Under the pieces are notes generated by a model. That model worked only from the letters and a program-made list of their open reading frames with translations. It was not told where the DNA came from and ran no database searches. Below are positions 1 to 8,708 of a stretch of DNA of 64,000 nt, piece by piece (position 1 is the first letter of the stretch; every line of letters begins with the position of its first letter). The DNA lies in the NCBI RefSeq assembly GCF_003234855.1, contig NZ_QKTO01000014.1, forward strand, positions 1-64,000. The letters are read 5' to 3'. This DNA is from Curtobacterium sp. MCBD17_032 (lineage in GTDB: Bacteria; Actinomycetota; Actinomycetes; Actinomycetales; Microbacteriaceae). The translations under genes were made by a program, and so were the position numbers.

Positions 1-972
1 GACGAGCCGGGCATGGTCCGGGCTGCCGAAGCACACCTCGACTCGATCGGTGGGTACCTGTTCGACCGGTTCGCGGTGTCGTCCGGCGGGGAGGCGTGCA
101 CCGGCACGCTCGACGACGCGGTGCGCGTGGAGATGCGCGACGAGGTGCCGTACGCCCTGGTGACGGCGGACTTCGCCTGCCCTCGACCCGGACACACCGC
201 GCCCGGGCACGTGGTCCGCTCGGAGCTGTTCCCGGACAGCGAGACGTTCGTGCGGGACACGAAGACGATCGTCACCTACGACGTCGACGACCAGGAGGGC
301 ACGGCCACGCTCGACGCCGACGAGCCGTCGTTCTCCACCGAGCAGTCCGCGGGCGCACGGTTCTGGGAGTTCTTCACCCTCGGGGCCGAGCACCTGCTGA
401 CCGGGATCGACCACATCCTGTTCCTCATCGCGCTCATCGCCGGTTCCCGACGCCTGCGCGAGGTCGTGTACACGGCGTCGGCGTTCACGATCGCGCACTC
501 GATCACGTTCATCCTCGCCGCGCTCGGCGTCGTGAGCCCGCCGTCGATCGTCGTCGAGCCGCTCATCGCGCTGTCGATCGCGGCGGTCGCGGGGTGGTAC
601 CTCTGGCGGCTGTTCCAGCGCCGGTCCCGCGCCGACGAACTCGTCGTGACCGACCACGGCCGGTTCGCCCTGGACCGGTCGGGGTGGTCGCGTCTGGCCG
701 TGGTCTTCGCGTTCGGCCTCATCCACGGACTCGGGTTCGCCGGCGCCCTCGGCATCCAGGAGGCGTTCTCGTGGCAGCTGCTCGTGTCACTCCTCGTCTT
801 CAACGTCGGCATCGAGGCGGTGCAGCTCGCGATCATCGTCGTCGTGTTCCCGCCGCTGTCCCTGCTGCGACGGAAGGGCCACATCGCGTCGCTCTGGGTG
901 ACCGGCGCGGTGACGGCCGGCGTCTTCGTGATGGGGATGATCTGGTTCGTCCAACGGCTCGTCGAGGACTGA
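1..972 (+). CDS. HupE/UreJ-type membrane protein, 5' end outside window
   Basis: The reading frame is open from the first base, so the true start probably lies upstream; an internal ATG at 13 is only the first one visible. The N-terminal ~110 residues are soluble or extracytoplasmic. From about residue 118 there are several membrane segments with the signature GIDHILFL near the start and the segment FGLIHGLGFAGAL near the end, both typical of HupE/UreJ_2 family membrane proteins. Family members have been linked to nickel or cobalt transport, but many actinobacterial copies have no proven substrate. No metal enzyme gene is adjacent, so the substrate stays open. Family assignment is fairly sure; function is not. 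Confidence 0.8.
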   Translation, partial: DEPGMVRAAEAHLDSIGGYLFDRFAVSSGGEACTGTLDDAVRVEMRDEVPYALVTADFACPRPGHTAPGHVVRSELFPDSETFVRDTKTIVTYDVDDQEGTATLDADEPSFSTEQSAGARFWEFFTLGAEHLLTGIDHILFLIALIAGSRRLREVVYTASAFTIAHSITFILAALGVVSPPSIVVEPLIALSIAAVAGWYLWRLFQRRSRADELVVTDHGRFALDRSGWSRLAVVFAFGLIHGLGFAGALGIQEAFSWQLLVSLLVFNVGIEAVQLAIIVVVFPPLSLLRRKGHIASLWVTGAVTAGVFVMGMIWFVQRLVED

Positions 973-1105
973 CGGCTCCTCGAGGGCTGAGCCCCTACCG
1001 CTTCATCCCTGTGAGACGGATGGTCACACAGCGTTTACTCACGATCTACCAGGGGGATGCAGAGTCGCTCTGCTGCACCATCCCTTGCCTTGAGAACGGA
1101 CCCAC

Positions 1106-3238
1106 ATGAGTCTCCTGTCCGGCGCCCCTTCCCGGCGCAGAACCACCACCCTCCGCTTCGGCGGGGCCGTCATCGGCGCGGCCCTCATCGCCGGCGCCTG
1201 CCTGGTCGGCACCTCCCCCGCGACCGCGGCACCGACCACCCCGACGAGCAACATCTCGGCCGGCGGCCCGCTCCACATCCTGCTGGGCGTCGGCGCCACC
1301 GAGAGCCAGCGCATCGCCTCGTGGTACTTCCCGGCGGACGTCGACCAGTCGCTCGAGATCCAGAAGACCGACAGCATGACCGGCGGCGTCTTCACCGACG
1401 CGAAGACGACCATCGCCGCGTCGAAGGCCGCGAACACCGCAGCCGACACGAGCACCACCGACCGGTCGACCCGCTCGATCCCCGGCATCACCGCCGAGGC
1501 CGGCTACGTCAACGCCCACGCGACGATCAAGGACCTCGAGCCGAACACCACGTACACCTATCACGTCGGTGCCGCGGACGGCTCGGCCTGGTCCGCCCCG
1601 TACACGTTCACGACGAAGAGCTTCAGCGGCGACTTCGACTTCCTGTTCTTCGGTGACCCGCAGATCGGTTCGTCGGGCTTCGTGGACGACGACGGCGCCG
1701 GCTGGGCCGACACGCTCGAGTACGCGACCACGAAGGAGAAGGACGCCGAGCTCCTCGTCTCCGGTGGTGACCAGGTCGAGAACGCCAACAACGAGTACCA
1801 GTGGGGCGCGTTCGCCGACAGCAGTGACGTCCTCAAGCGCTACCCGTGGGCCTCGACCATCGGCAACCACGACGTCGGCGGCAAGGCGTACGAGCAGCAC
1901 AACCAGCTGCCGAACTCCCTCCGCGTGCCGGACTTCTACCCGGGCGGCAACTCGACCGCGAACTCCGGTGGCGACTACTGGTACATGTACAAGGGCGTCC
2001 TGTTCATCGACATCAACTCGAACGCCTACTCCGGCGGTTCCGACGCGGCGCACGTGAACTACATCCGCGACGTCATCACGCGCCACGGCGACGACGCGAA
2101 GTGGACCGCGCTGGTCTACCACCACTCGATCTACTCGCCGGCCGACCACGCGAACGACCGTGACAACCAGCAGCGCCGCTTCGACTTCACCCGCGCCTTC
2201 TCCGACATGGGTGTCGACGTCGTCCTGCAGGGCCACGACCACTCCTACTCGCGCAGCTACGCGATCAAGAACGGCAAGAAGGCCAACCCGGACGAGCAGC
2301 CGGGTGCCGAGGACGTCTTCGCCGGTCCCGGCGGTGTCATCTACCTCACCGCCAACTCCGCGTCGGGCTCGAAGTACTACGACCTGACCGAGCCCGACCC
2401 GACCCAGGGTGGCTACGGCGCCGACCCGCTCGACCCGACCGGTCAGCGCCACTTCGCCAACTCGGTGGAGAACCAGGAGCACGTCCGCACGTACGTCAAG
2501 GTCTCGGTCACGGACGACGACCTCGCGGTCACGAACGTCCGAGCGGGCGACTGCACGACGCTCAACGCGGCGGTCCAGCACGGGAACGTCGACAGCTGCG
2601 GCGTGACCCTCAAGCCGACCGCGTCGGCCGACCCGGCTCCGATCGGCTCGACCGTCGACGACTTCACGCTGCACGCGGAGCTGCCGGCGACCACGACCAC
2701 GCTGACGGCGACCGCCGCCAAGCAGGTCTACGGCACCACCAAGCCGGTCACCGTCACCGCCACCATCGGCGGCGGCCTCGGCACCAAGACCGGCACGGTC
2801 ACGTTCTCCGAGGGCCGCACGAAGCTCGGCTCCGCGACGGTGGCGAACGGCAAGGCGACCTTCACGCTGCCGAAGACCTTCCCGGTCGGCAAGCACAGCA
2901 TCACCGCGTCCTTCGTCACCGGCTCGGCGTACACCGCGACGGACGCGACCGCGACCCGTGCGCTCACGGTCGTCGTCGACAAGGCCCCGTCGAAGACGGT
3001 CATAGCCTACTCCGGCACCAAAGCGGGCTTCCACGTGAACGCGCCCGGCGTGAACGTGAAGGGCCAGGTGCGGATCTACGACGGCTCGAAGTTCGTCAAG
3101 ACGATCAACATCACGAACAACGGCGGCGCCACGCGGTTCACCCTGAAGAAGGGCACGCACAAGCTGAAGGCCGTCTTCACCGGCTCCAGCACCGTCGCGG
3201 CCAGCACGAGCCCGACCATCACGGTCCGGGTGCGCTGA
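1106..3238 (+). CDS. Secreted metallophosphoesterase (purple acid phosphatase-like) with Ig-like tail
   Basis: The 710-residue protein begins with a Sec signal peptide (arginine-rich start, hydrophobic core about residues 18-36, cleavage near TAA). Residues ~50-170 look like the fibronectin-III-like domain that precedes purple-acid-phosphatase catalytic domains. The metallophosphoesterase core carries all expected metal motifs: GDPQIG, GGDQVE, GNHDVGG, YHHSIYS and GHDHSYSR. The last ~170 residues form two bacterial Ig-like (Big_3-type) repeats rich in Thr, Val and Lys, with no sortase motif. It probably hydrolyses phosphate esters outside the cell. Intact motifs argue it is active; the substrate is unknown. 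It is a single gene followed by a strong hairpin. Confidence 0.92.
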   Translation: MSLLSGAPSRRRTTTLRFGGAVIGAALIAGACLVGTSPATAAPTTPTSNISAGGPLHILLGVGATESQRIASWYFPADVDQSLEIQKTDSMTGGVFTDAKTTIAASKAANTAADTSTTDRSTRSIPGITAEAGYVNAHATIKDLEPNTTYTYHVGAADGSAWSAPYTFTTKSFSGDFDFLFFGDPQIGSSGFVDDDGAGWADTLEYATTKEKDAELLVSGGDQVENANNEYQWGAFADSSDVLKRYPWASTIGNHDVGGKAYEQHNQLPNSLRVPDFYPGGNSTANSGGDYWYMYKGVLFIDINSNAYSGGSDAAHVNYIRDVITRHGDDAKWTALVYHHSIYSPADHANDRDNQQRRFDFTRAFSDMGVDVVLQGHDHSYSRSYAIKNGKKANPDEQPGAEDVFAGPGGVIYLTANSASGSKYYDLTEPDPTQGGYGADPLDPTGQRHFANSVENQEHVRTYVKVSVTDDDLAVTNVRAGDCTTLNAAVQHGNVDSCGVTLKPTASADPAPIGSTVDDFTLHAELPATTTTLTATAAKQVYGTTKPVTVTATIGGGLGTKTGTVTFSEGRTKLGSATVANGKATFTLPKTFPVGKHSITASFVTGSAYTATDATATRALTVVVDKAPSKTVIAYSGTKAGFHVNAPGVNVKGQVRIYDGSKFVKTINITNNGGATRFTLKKGTHKLKAVFTGSSTVAASTSPTITVRVR

Positions 3239-3254
3239 CCTCCGGAGCTGACGA

Positions 3255-3290
3255 GTGCGGGCCCCGCGGCTTCGGCTGCGGGGCCCGCAC
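3255..3290. terminator. Hairpin with UUCG tetraloop between convergent genes
   Basis: Arms 3255-3270 and 3275-3290 pair over 16 bp with one G-U pair and close on C(TTCG)G, an unusually stable tetraloop. It lies 17 bp after the phosphoesterase stop and 47 bp before the convergent GH16 stop, so it can serve both genes. Confidence 0.8.
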
Positions 3291-3336
3291 CCGTTCCCGG
3301 GTCGACGTCTCGGCGACGTCGGCGTCCCGATGACGG

Positions 3337-4194
3337 TCAGGCGTTCTGCCAGACCCGGATCCAGTCGACGAGCATCTGCTGCGGGAACGCGGTGGTCGCG
3401 TCCGGCGAGCCCGGCCACCCGCCGCCGACCGCGACGTTCAGGATGACGAAGAACGGCTTGTCGAACGCCCACGGGTCCCCGTTCGTGTCGGCCGGCGTGA
3501 TCGTCCGGTACGTCGCTCCGTCGACGGACCAGCTGATCGAACCCGGCCGCCAGTCCACGGCGTAGACGTGGAAGGCGTCCGCGAAGGCACCGGTCGGGAG
3601 TGTCGCCGCCGCGCTGATGCCCTCGGCCCCGGAGTACCCGGGCCCGTGCACGGTGCCGTGGATCGTGCCGGGTTCGCGGCCGATGTTCTCCATGACGTCG
3701 ATCTCGCCGCACGCCGGCCACCCGACCTGCGGCAGGTCGGCACCGAGCATCCAGAACGCGGGCCAGATGCCCTGCCCCCGCGGGATCCTGATGCGGGCCT
3801 CGACCCGGCCGTACTGCACCGAGTACGTGCCCTGGGACGTCAGGCGGGCCGAGGTGTACGAGCCGTCGGCCTCCCGTCGGGCGGTGATCGCGAGGCTGCC
3901 GTTCCCGTCGAGCGCCGCGTTCCGCCGCGAGTCGGTGTAGACCTGCAGCTCGCCGTTGCCCCACCCGCCACCGCCCAGGTCGTACCGCCAGATCCCCGGG
4001 TTCGGGGCGCTGCCCGCCGCGCCGTCGAACTCGTCGGCGGCGAGGAGCGTGGGCGCGGTGGCCGCTCGGGCGACCTCGGGGCGGAGTGCGGCGACGCCGG
4101 TCATCCCGACCGCGGCGGCGGCGCCCAGGCCGAGTGTGAGCAGGCGGCGGCGGTCGATCGCGCCGCCGGCGCGGGACTGGTCGTCCTTCGTCAT
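3337..4194 (-). CDS. GH16 family glucanase, Tat-exported
   Basis: A 285-residue endo-beta-glucanase/laminarinase-like enzyme of glycoside hydrolase family 16. The catalytic motif GEIDVMENIG is present (two glutamates and an aspartate), with flanking family features such as WPAFWMLG upstream and VDWRPGSISWSVDG downstream. The N-terminus carries DRRRLLTLGLG followed by an alanine-rich hydrophobic stretch, a twin-arginine export signal. The start at 4194 is chosen because GGAGGA sits at the right distance upstream; a second ATG at 4221 lacks this. The frame stays open further upstream but without support. It probably cuts beta-1,3 or mixed-linkage glucans of plants or fungi outside the cell. Confidence 0.93.
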   Translation of the reverse strand: MTKDDQSRAGGAIDRRRLLTLGLGAAAAVGMTGVAALRPEVARAATAPTLLAADEFDGAAGSAPNPGIWRYDLGGGGWGNGELQVYTDSRRNAALDGNGSLAITARREADGSYTSARLTSQGTYSVQYGRVEARIRIPRGQGIWPAFWMLGADLPQVGWPACGEIDVMENIGREPGTIHGTVHGPGYSGAEGISAAATLPTGAFADAFHVYAVDWRPGSISWSVDGATYRTITPADTNGDPWAFDKPFFVILNVAVGGGWPGSPDATTAFPQQMLVDWIRVWQNA

Positions 4195-4318
4195 GGTTCC
4201 TCCGGCACGGTGTGCTGTCATGGGGTGGACGAACAGTAGACGACACGTTCCGCCCGGAGCGCCATGCCCCCGTCCGGGTCGGCCGCGCTGAGCGGCCAGA
4301 AGGCGTGGCCGGCCGGAC

Positions 4319-4362
4319 CGGACGGGAGGCCCGTGGCGGCACCGCCACGGGCCTCCCGTCCG
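4319..4362. terminator. Perfect 21-bp inverted repeat (GGGAGGC family)
   Basis: Arms 4319-4339 and 4342-4362 are perfectly complementary with a 2-base centre. It lies 17 bp beyond the stop of the MFS gene that ends at 4379 and reads towards it, so it is most likely that gene's terminator. It contains the core CGGGAGGCCCG shared with other intergenic palindromes in the window. Confidence 0.75.
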
Positions 4363-4378
4363 ATCTGCGTCGCGCCGC

Positions 4379-5920
4379 TCAGGCGTGGCCGGCCGCGGCC
4401 TCGGCCGTCTCCTCGAGCACCTCCGCCGGCGCGTGCGCGCCGGCGGAGCGGACGAAGACCGCCGCGAGGACCGCCACGACGACCGCGACCACCCCGGCGA
4501 CCACGAAGGCGGTGTGCATGCCGCCGAGGAACGCGTCCCGGGCTGCCACGGACGCCGCCGATCCGAGCCCCGCGGGGACGATGCCCTGGGCGAGGCCCTG
4601 CCGGGCGGCACTCGTCAGCCCGAGCCCGGCCGTGCCCGCGAGCACGCCGGCGCTCACCACGGCGGACAGCACCGAGGTGCCGAGCGCGCCGCCGAGCTGC
4701 AGCGCGGTCGCCTGGAACCCGCCGGCGACGCCCGCCAGCTGCACCGGGGCGCTGCCGACGACGGCCTCGGCACCGGCGGTCATCGTGAAGCCGGCACCGA
4801 GGGCGAAGACGACGAACGGGACCGCCATCCCGATGTACGCGGAGTCCTGCGTGGTGCCGGTCAGGGCGAACAGCGCCACCCCGACCATGAGCAGGCCGAT
4901 GGTGAGCGTCCGGCGGATGCCGAGCCGGGCCACCAGGGCCGCGCCGATCGGCGACGCGATGACCGAGACGCCGCTCAGCGGGAGCTGCATGAGCCCCGCT
5001 TCCAGACCGGTCGCCCCGCGCAGGTTGAGCATGTACAGGGACAGGAAGAACGTGACGCCGAGCATCGCGAAGAAGTTCGCGCCGACCGCGAGTCCGCCGA
5101 TCGAGAGCGACGACGAGCGGAACAGCGACATCGGCAGCAGCGGGTCGGTCACGCGCAGCTCGACCAGCACGAAGACGACGAGCAGCGCGAGACCGCCGAG
5201 CAGCACCCCGAGCGTGAGGGGGCTCCCCCACCCCCACGACTCGGACTGCACCACGGCCAGCACGATGCCGAACAGGCCGAGCGCGAGCAGCACCACCCCG
5301 GGCACGTCGAAGCGTCCGCGGTGGGGTGCGGTGGACTCGCGGAGGACGAGCCCGCCGAACACGACGCCGACCACGGCGATCGGGGCGTTCACGAAGAAGA
5401 CGGACTCCCAGCCGAGGGCGGCGACGAGCACGCCGGCGACGATCGGACCGGCCGCGATGGCCACCGAGGACGCCCCACCCCAGACGCCGACCGCGACGCC
5501 GAACCGTTCCTTCGGGAAGGTCGCCCGCAGCAGCGCCAGGGTCTGCGGCATGAGCAGTGCGGCGCTGAGGCCCTGGACGGCGCGGAAGACGATCACGCCG
5601 GTGGCGGTCCCGACCAGGCCGATGGCGACCGAGGCGAGTGCGAACGCGACGACCCCGATCAGGTACATGCGGCGGCGACCGAACCGGTCCCCGAGCTTGC
5701 CGCCGAGGATGAGGAACACCGCCAGGGCGAGCAGGTAGGCGTTCGTGATCCACTGCAGCTGGGTGAAGGTGGTGCCGAGGTCGGCGGCGATCGCGGGGTT
5801 CGCGATCGAGACGACGGTGGCGTCGAGGCCGACCATGAACAGGCCGAAACAGACGGCGACGAGGGTGGCGATCGGGTTGCCGCGCAGGGTGCGGCGGGAT
5901 CCGGGCATGGCTGTGCCCAT
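4379..5920 (-). CDS. MFS drug:H+ exporter, DHA2 (14-TM) type
   Basis: A 513-residue major facilitator of the EmrB/QacA (DHA2) type with about 14 hydrophobic segments. Family motifs visible are LDATVVSIANPAIA in TM1, GGKLGDRFGRRRM in the loop after TM2, and the GP-containing TM5 motif AAGPIVAGVLVAALGW. It probably exports hydrophobic compounds using the proton gradient. The start at 5920 is preferred because AAGGAG lies 6 nt upstream; an in-frame ATG at 5941 exists. The C-terminal tail is glutamate- and alanine-rich. No dedicated regulator is fused or overlapping; the next gene on the same strand is an XRE protein 213 bp upstream. Confidence 0.9.
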   Translation of the reverse strand: MGTAMPGSRRTLRGNPIATLVAVCFGLFMVGLDATVVSIANPAIAADLGTTFTQLQWITNAYLLALAVFLILGGKLGDRFGRRRMYLIGVVAFALASVAIGLVGTATGVIVFRAVQGLSAALLMPQTLALLRATFPKERFGVAVGVWGGASSVAIAAGPIVAGVLVAALGWESVFFVNAPIAVVGVVFGGLVLRESTAPHRGRFDVPGVVLLALGLFGIVLAVVQSESWGWGSPLTLGVLLGGLALLVVFVLVELRVTDPLLPMSLFRSSSLSIGGLAVGANFFAMLGVTFFLSLYMLNLRGATGLEAGLMQLPLSGVSVIASPIGAALVARLGIRRTLTIGLLMVGVALFALTGTTQDSAYIGMAVPFVVFALGAGFTMTAGAEAVVGSAPVQLAGVAGGFQATALQLGGALGTSVLSAVVSAGVLAGTAGLGLTSAARQGLAQGIVPAGLGSAASVAARDAFLGGMHTAFVVAGVVAVVVAVLAAVFVRSAGAHAPAEVLEETAEAAAGHA

Positions 5921-6133
5921 GAGGGCTCCTTCGGACGACACGGACCGTGCTCCGGCGGTGGGACCGCGCGGCGAGAGGCACGAGGGGTGCGAACCGAAGG
6001 ACGCGGGGTGGCACCGACTGGGAGCGGTACACGAGCCGACCGTCGTTCTCGCGTGACGGGCGGCCCCCTTGGTTCTGGCCCGACGACGGTAGCAGACGAC
6101 CGGGCCGGGTGACGAACGGCCCGGGCTGACGCC

Positions 6134-6427
6134 TCAGGGAGCGACGGCGACTTCCACGGCCGGCCGTACCGACCCGCTCGCCGCGCCCACGTCGGCCCAC
6201 AGGGCGTCGAGGGACAGGCCGAGCACGGCGGCGAGCGCCGCCACGGTCGGGAAGGAGGGCGTCGCGATCCGCCCGGTCTCGATCTTCCGCAGGGTCTCCG
6301 GAGAGACACCGGCATCGAGCGCGACCTCGAGCATCGAGCGGGAGCCCCGAGCGGAGCGGAGCAGGGCACCGAGACGCCGCCCGCGTTCGAGGTCGACCGG
6401 GGAGAGCGGCAGACGGACCATGACCAT
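6134..6427 (-). CDS. XRE-family transcriptional regulator
   Basis: A small protein of about 97 residues that is almost entirely one helix-turn-helix XRE domain (residues ~15-80; ALDAGVSPETLRKIETGRIATPSF is the recognition region). Two in-frame ATGs occur at 6427 and 6421. The hexamer TATCGT (6428-6433) sits exactly 6 nt before the ATG at 6421, suggesting a leaderless transcript starting there. It is divergent from a methionine aminopeptidase gene with a perfect 10-bp palindrome in the shared 43-bp gap, so it probably represses itself and that neighbour. Confidence 0.85.
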   Translation of the reverse strand: MVMVRLPLSPVDLERGRRLGALLRSARGSRSMLEVALDAGVSPETLRKIETGRIATPSFPTVAALAAVLGLSLDALWADVGAASGSVRPAVEVAVAP

Positions 6428-6433
6428 ACGATA

Positions 6434-6443
6434 ATACCGGTAT
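6434..6443. promoter_or_regulatory. Palindrome ATACCGGTAT between divergent XRE and map genes
   Basis: A perfect 10-bp palindrome inside an AT-rich island of an otherwise GC-rich gap. It overlaps where both divergent promoters must lie, which suits an operator for the XRE regulator. Binding is inferred. Confidence 0.5.
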
Positions 6444-6470
6444 GACAATCGGAACAGGAGCGGCAGCCGC

Positions 6471-7247
6471 ATGATCGAGATCCTCACCCCGGCCGAGCTC
6501 CCCCGGGCACGCGCCGCCGGCGCCCTCGTGGCGGACATCCTGCAGACGCTGCGGAGCCGCACCACGGTCGGCACGAACCTGCTCGACCTCGACCGGTGGG
6601 CGGCCGAGATGATCACCGCCGCCGGGGCCACGTCGTGCTACGTCGACTACGCACCCTCGTTCGGGCGCGGCCCCTTCGGTCACCACATCTGCACCGCCGT
6701 GAACGACGCCGTCCTGCACGGGCTGCCGCACGACCGCGCCCTGGCCGACGGGGACCTGCTGACGCTCGACCTCGCCGTCGTGCACCACGGTTACGCGGCC
6801 GACTCCGCGGTCAGCTTCGTCGTCGGCACGAGCCGCCCCGCGGAGAGCGTCGCGCTCATCGAGACCACCGAGCGGGCCCTCGCCGCCGGGATCGCGGCCG
6901 CCCGCCCGGGAGCGCGGCTCGGGGACCTGTCGCACGCGATCGGGTCGGTCCTCACCGAGGCCGGGTACCCGATCAACCTCGACTTCGGCGGGCACGGCAT
7001 CGGCTCGACCATGCACCAGGACCCGCACGTGGCCAACGACGGGCGCCCGGGCCGCGGGTACACGCTGCGTCCGGGCCTCCTCCTCGCCCTCGAGCCGTGG
7101 GTGATGGTCGACACCGACGAGCTCGTCACCGACGCCGACGGGTGGACGCTCCGCAGCGCCACCGGGTGCCGGACCGCCCACAGCGAGCACACCATCGCCA
7201 TCACCGAGGACGGGGCGGAGGTCCTCACCCTGCCCTCGCACACCTGA
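6471..7247 (+). CDS. map: Type I methionine aminopeptidase (paralogue)
   Basis: A 258-residue M24 peptidase that removes the initiator methionine from nascent proteins. The five metal ligands are visible: Asp in LTLDLAV, Asp in YAADSA, His in GGHGIGSTMH, Glu in LALEPWVM and Glu in HSEHTIAI. AGGAG lies about 10 nt before the ATG. Length and motifs are normal for a catalytic type I enzyme without a zinc-finger extension. Because it stands apart from ribosomal-protein operons and beside a divergent XRE gene, it is more likely an accessory paralogue than the main cellular copy; that is an inference from context. Confidence 0.92.
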   Translation: MIEILTPAELPRARAAGALVADILQTLRSRTTVGTNLLDLDRWAAEMITAAGATSCYVDYAPSFGRGPFGHHICTAVNDAVLHGLPHDRALADGDLLTLDLAVVHHGYAADSAVSFVVGTSRPAESVALIETTERALAAGIAAARPGARLGDLSHAIGSVLTEAGYPINLDFGGHGIGSTMHQDPHVANDGRPGRGYTLRPGLLLALEPWVMVDTDELVTDADGWTLRSATGCRTAHSEHTIAITEDGAEVLTLPSHT

Positions 7248-7249
7248 CG

Positions 7250-7288
7250 ATGACAGCCGGCACCGGGCGCGCTAGGTTGTTGAACAAT
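7250..7288 (+). promoter_or_regulatory. pxpABC promoter with overlapping GntR-type operator
   Basis: ATGACA (7250-7255), a 17-bp spacer and TAGGTT (7273-7278) form a good promoter. The perfect palindrome TTGTTGAACAA (7277-7287) begins inside the -10 box and covers the expected transcription start. The 15-bp string TTGTTGAACAATCTC is identical in front of the DUF969 gene near 13929. This is what a repressor site would look like; the GntR protein at 14003 is the natural candidate. Confidence 0.7.
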
Positions 7289-7305
7289 CTCGACAGGAGG
7301 TCCGG

Positions 7306-8079
7306 ATGCCCACGATCGACCTGAACAGCGACCTCGGCGAGGGCTTCGGTGCTTGGACCGCGGGCGACGACGACGCGATGCTCGACGTCGTCTCCAGCGC
7401 GAACATCGCCTGCGGCGCGCATGCGGGCGACCCGACGATCATGCTCGACACCTGCCGGGCCGCCGCCGAGCGCGGGGTGGCCGTCGGCGCACACGTCGCG
7501 TACCGAGACCTCGTCGGCTTCGGCCGCCGCCCCGTCGCCGTCACCCCGGACGAGCTGTACGCCGAGGTCGTGCACCAGCTCGGCGCGCTCAGCGCCGCAG
7601 CCCGTGTCGCCGGCACCGTCGTCACCTACGTCAAGCCGCACGGCGCGCTGTACAACACCGCCTGCGCCGACCCGGTGCAGGCCGAGGCGGTCGTCCGCGC
7701 GGTCGCCGACGTCGACCCGTCCCTGTCGGTCCTCGCCCTCCCCGGGTCGGAGCTGGTGCTCGCCGCGGAACGCCACGGGCTCCGCGCGGTGAGCGAGGCC
7801 TTCGCTGACCGCGCCTACGAGCCGGACGGGTCACTCGTGTCCCGCAGCCGACCGGGCTCCGTGCTGCACGACCCGGACGAGGTCGCGGCCCGCGTGCTCC
7901 GCATGGTCACCGAGGGGGTCGCGACCGCGGTCGACGGTTCCGAGATCCGCGTGGCGGCGGACTCGGTCTGCGTGCACGGCGACTCCCCCGACGCCGTCGC
8001 GATGGCACGGGCGATCCGCACGCTGCTGACCGAGCACGGCGTCGACATCGCGGCGTTCTCGACGGCCGCCGCGGCATGA
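7306..8079 (+). CDS. pxpA: 5-oxoprolinase subunit PxpA (LamB/YcsF family)
   Basis: A 257-residue LamB/YcsF family protein, the A subunit of the ATP-dependent 5-oxoprolinase PxpABC that opens 5-oxo-L-proline (pyroglutamate) to glutamate. It starts with the typical [12 protein letters not shown] and contains [12 protein letters not shown] and [11 protein letters not shown] strong GGAGG precedes the ATG. It overlaps pxpB by 4 nt (ATGA), so the three subunits are translated as a unit. 5-oxoproline arises spontaneously from glutamine and glutathione, so the operon serves metabolite repair or use as a nitrogen source. Confidence 0.95.
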   Translation: MPTIDLNSDLGEGFGAWTAGDDDAMLDVVSSANIACGAHAGDPTIMLDTCRAAAERGVAVGAHVAYRDLVGFGRRPVAVTPDELYAEVVHQLGALSAAARVAGTVVTYVKPHGALYNTACADPVQAEAVVRAVADVDPSLSVLALPGSELVLAAERHGLRAVSEAFADRAYEPDGSLVSRSRPGSVLHDPDEVAARVLRMVTEGVATAVDGSEIRVAADSVCVHGDSPDAVAMARAIRTLLTEHGVDIAAFSTAAAA

Positions 8080-8708
8080 CGCCCGACGTCCGGGTCGCCG
8101 GGGCGACGGCGCTGCTGGCGACGTTCGACACCCTCACCGACGTCGTGGCGTTCCGCGCCGGCCTCGCTGCGGCCCCGCTGGCCGGGATCACCGAGGTGGT
8201 CTCCGGCGCCAGGACCCTCCTCCTCCGCTTCGACCCGACGGTCACCGACGCCGGTCGGCTCCGTGCCCTCGTGTCGGACGTCGAGTCGGTACACGCCTCC
8301 GACGACCACGCGGACCGGGACCCGGTCGTCGTCCCGGTCACCTACGACGGCGCCGACCTCGACGCCGTCGGTGCGCTCACCGGCATGACCCGCGGCGACC
8401 TCGTGGCGTGGCACACCGGGCAGGTCTGGACGAGTGCCTTCTGCGGCTTCGCCCCCGGCTTCAGCTACCTGACCGGCACCGCACCGTCGCTCGACCTGCC
8501 CCGCCGCGACACCTCGCGCACCGCCGTCCCGAGCGGCGCCGTCGCCCTGGCCGGCGAGTTCAGCGCCGTCTACCCGCGGACCTCCCCCGGCGGCTGGCAG
8601 CTCATCGGCCGGACCGACGTGCCGATGTGGTCGCTCGACCGCACCCCGCCGGCGCTCGCACCGGCCGGCGTCCGGTTGCGGTTCGTCGACGCGGCGGCAC
8701 GGTCGTGA
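8076..8708 (+). CDS. pxpB: 5-oxoprolinase subunit PxpB (KipI-like)
   Basis: A 210-residue protein of the KipI/allophanate-hydrolase subunit 1 family (CT_C_D domain). The diagnostic stretch [11 protein letters not shown] is present about two thirds in, followed by [19 protein letters not shown], a family hallmark. It forms the oxoprolinase complex with PxpA and PxpC. Start and stop overlap both neighbours by 4 nt (ATGA upstream, GTGA downstream). Older annotations would call it a sporulation kinase inhibitor; the pxpA context argues for oxoprolinase. Confidence 0.95.
   Translation: MTPDVRVAGATALLATFDTLTDVVAFRAGLAAAPLAGITEVVSGARTLLLRFDPTVTDAGRLRALVSDVESVHASDDHADRDPVVVPVTYDGADLDAVGALTGMTRGDLVAWHTGQVWTSAFCGFAPGFSYLTGTAPSLDLPRRDTSRTAVPSGAVALAGEFSAVYPRTSPGGWQLIGRTDVPMWSLDRTPPALAPAGVRLRFVDAAARS

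Noticed and set aside
1046..4348. Very long minus-strand open frames opposite the phosphoesterase and other genes
   Set aside because: They are antisense frames of GC-rich genes, rich in Arg and Gly/Val, with no domain motifs.
3337..4611. Longer version of the GH16 gene with an arginine-rich N-terminal extension
   Set aside because: The Tat signal and GGAGGA ribosome site place the start at 4194; the extension is shadow sequence that would also bury the export signal.
8408..8704. Extended start for pxpC inside pxpB
   Set aside because: GTGA overlap at 8705 and the family's N-terminus fit the shorter protein.
8076..8708. KipI annotation as a sporulation kinase inhibitor
   Set aside because: With pxpA and pxpC alongside, the 5-oxoprolinase role is the better explanation, and this lineage does not sporulate like Bacillus.
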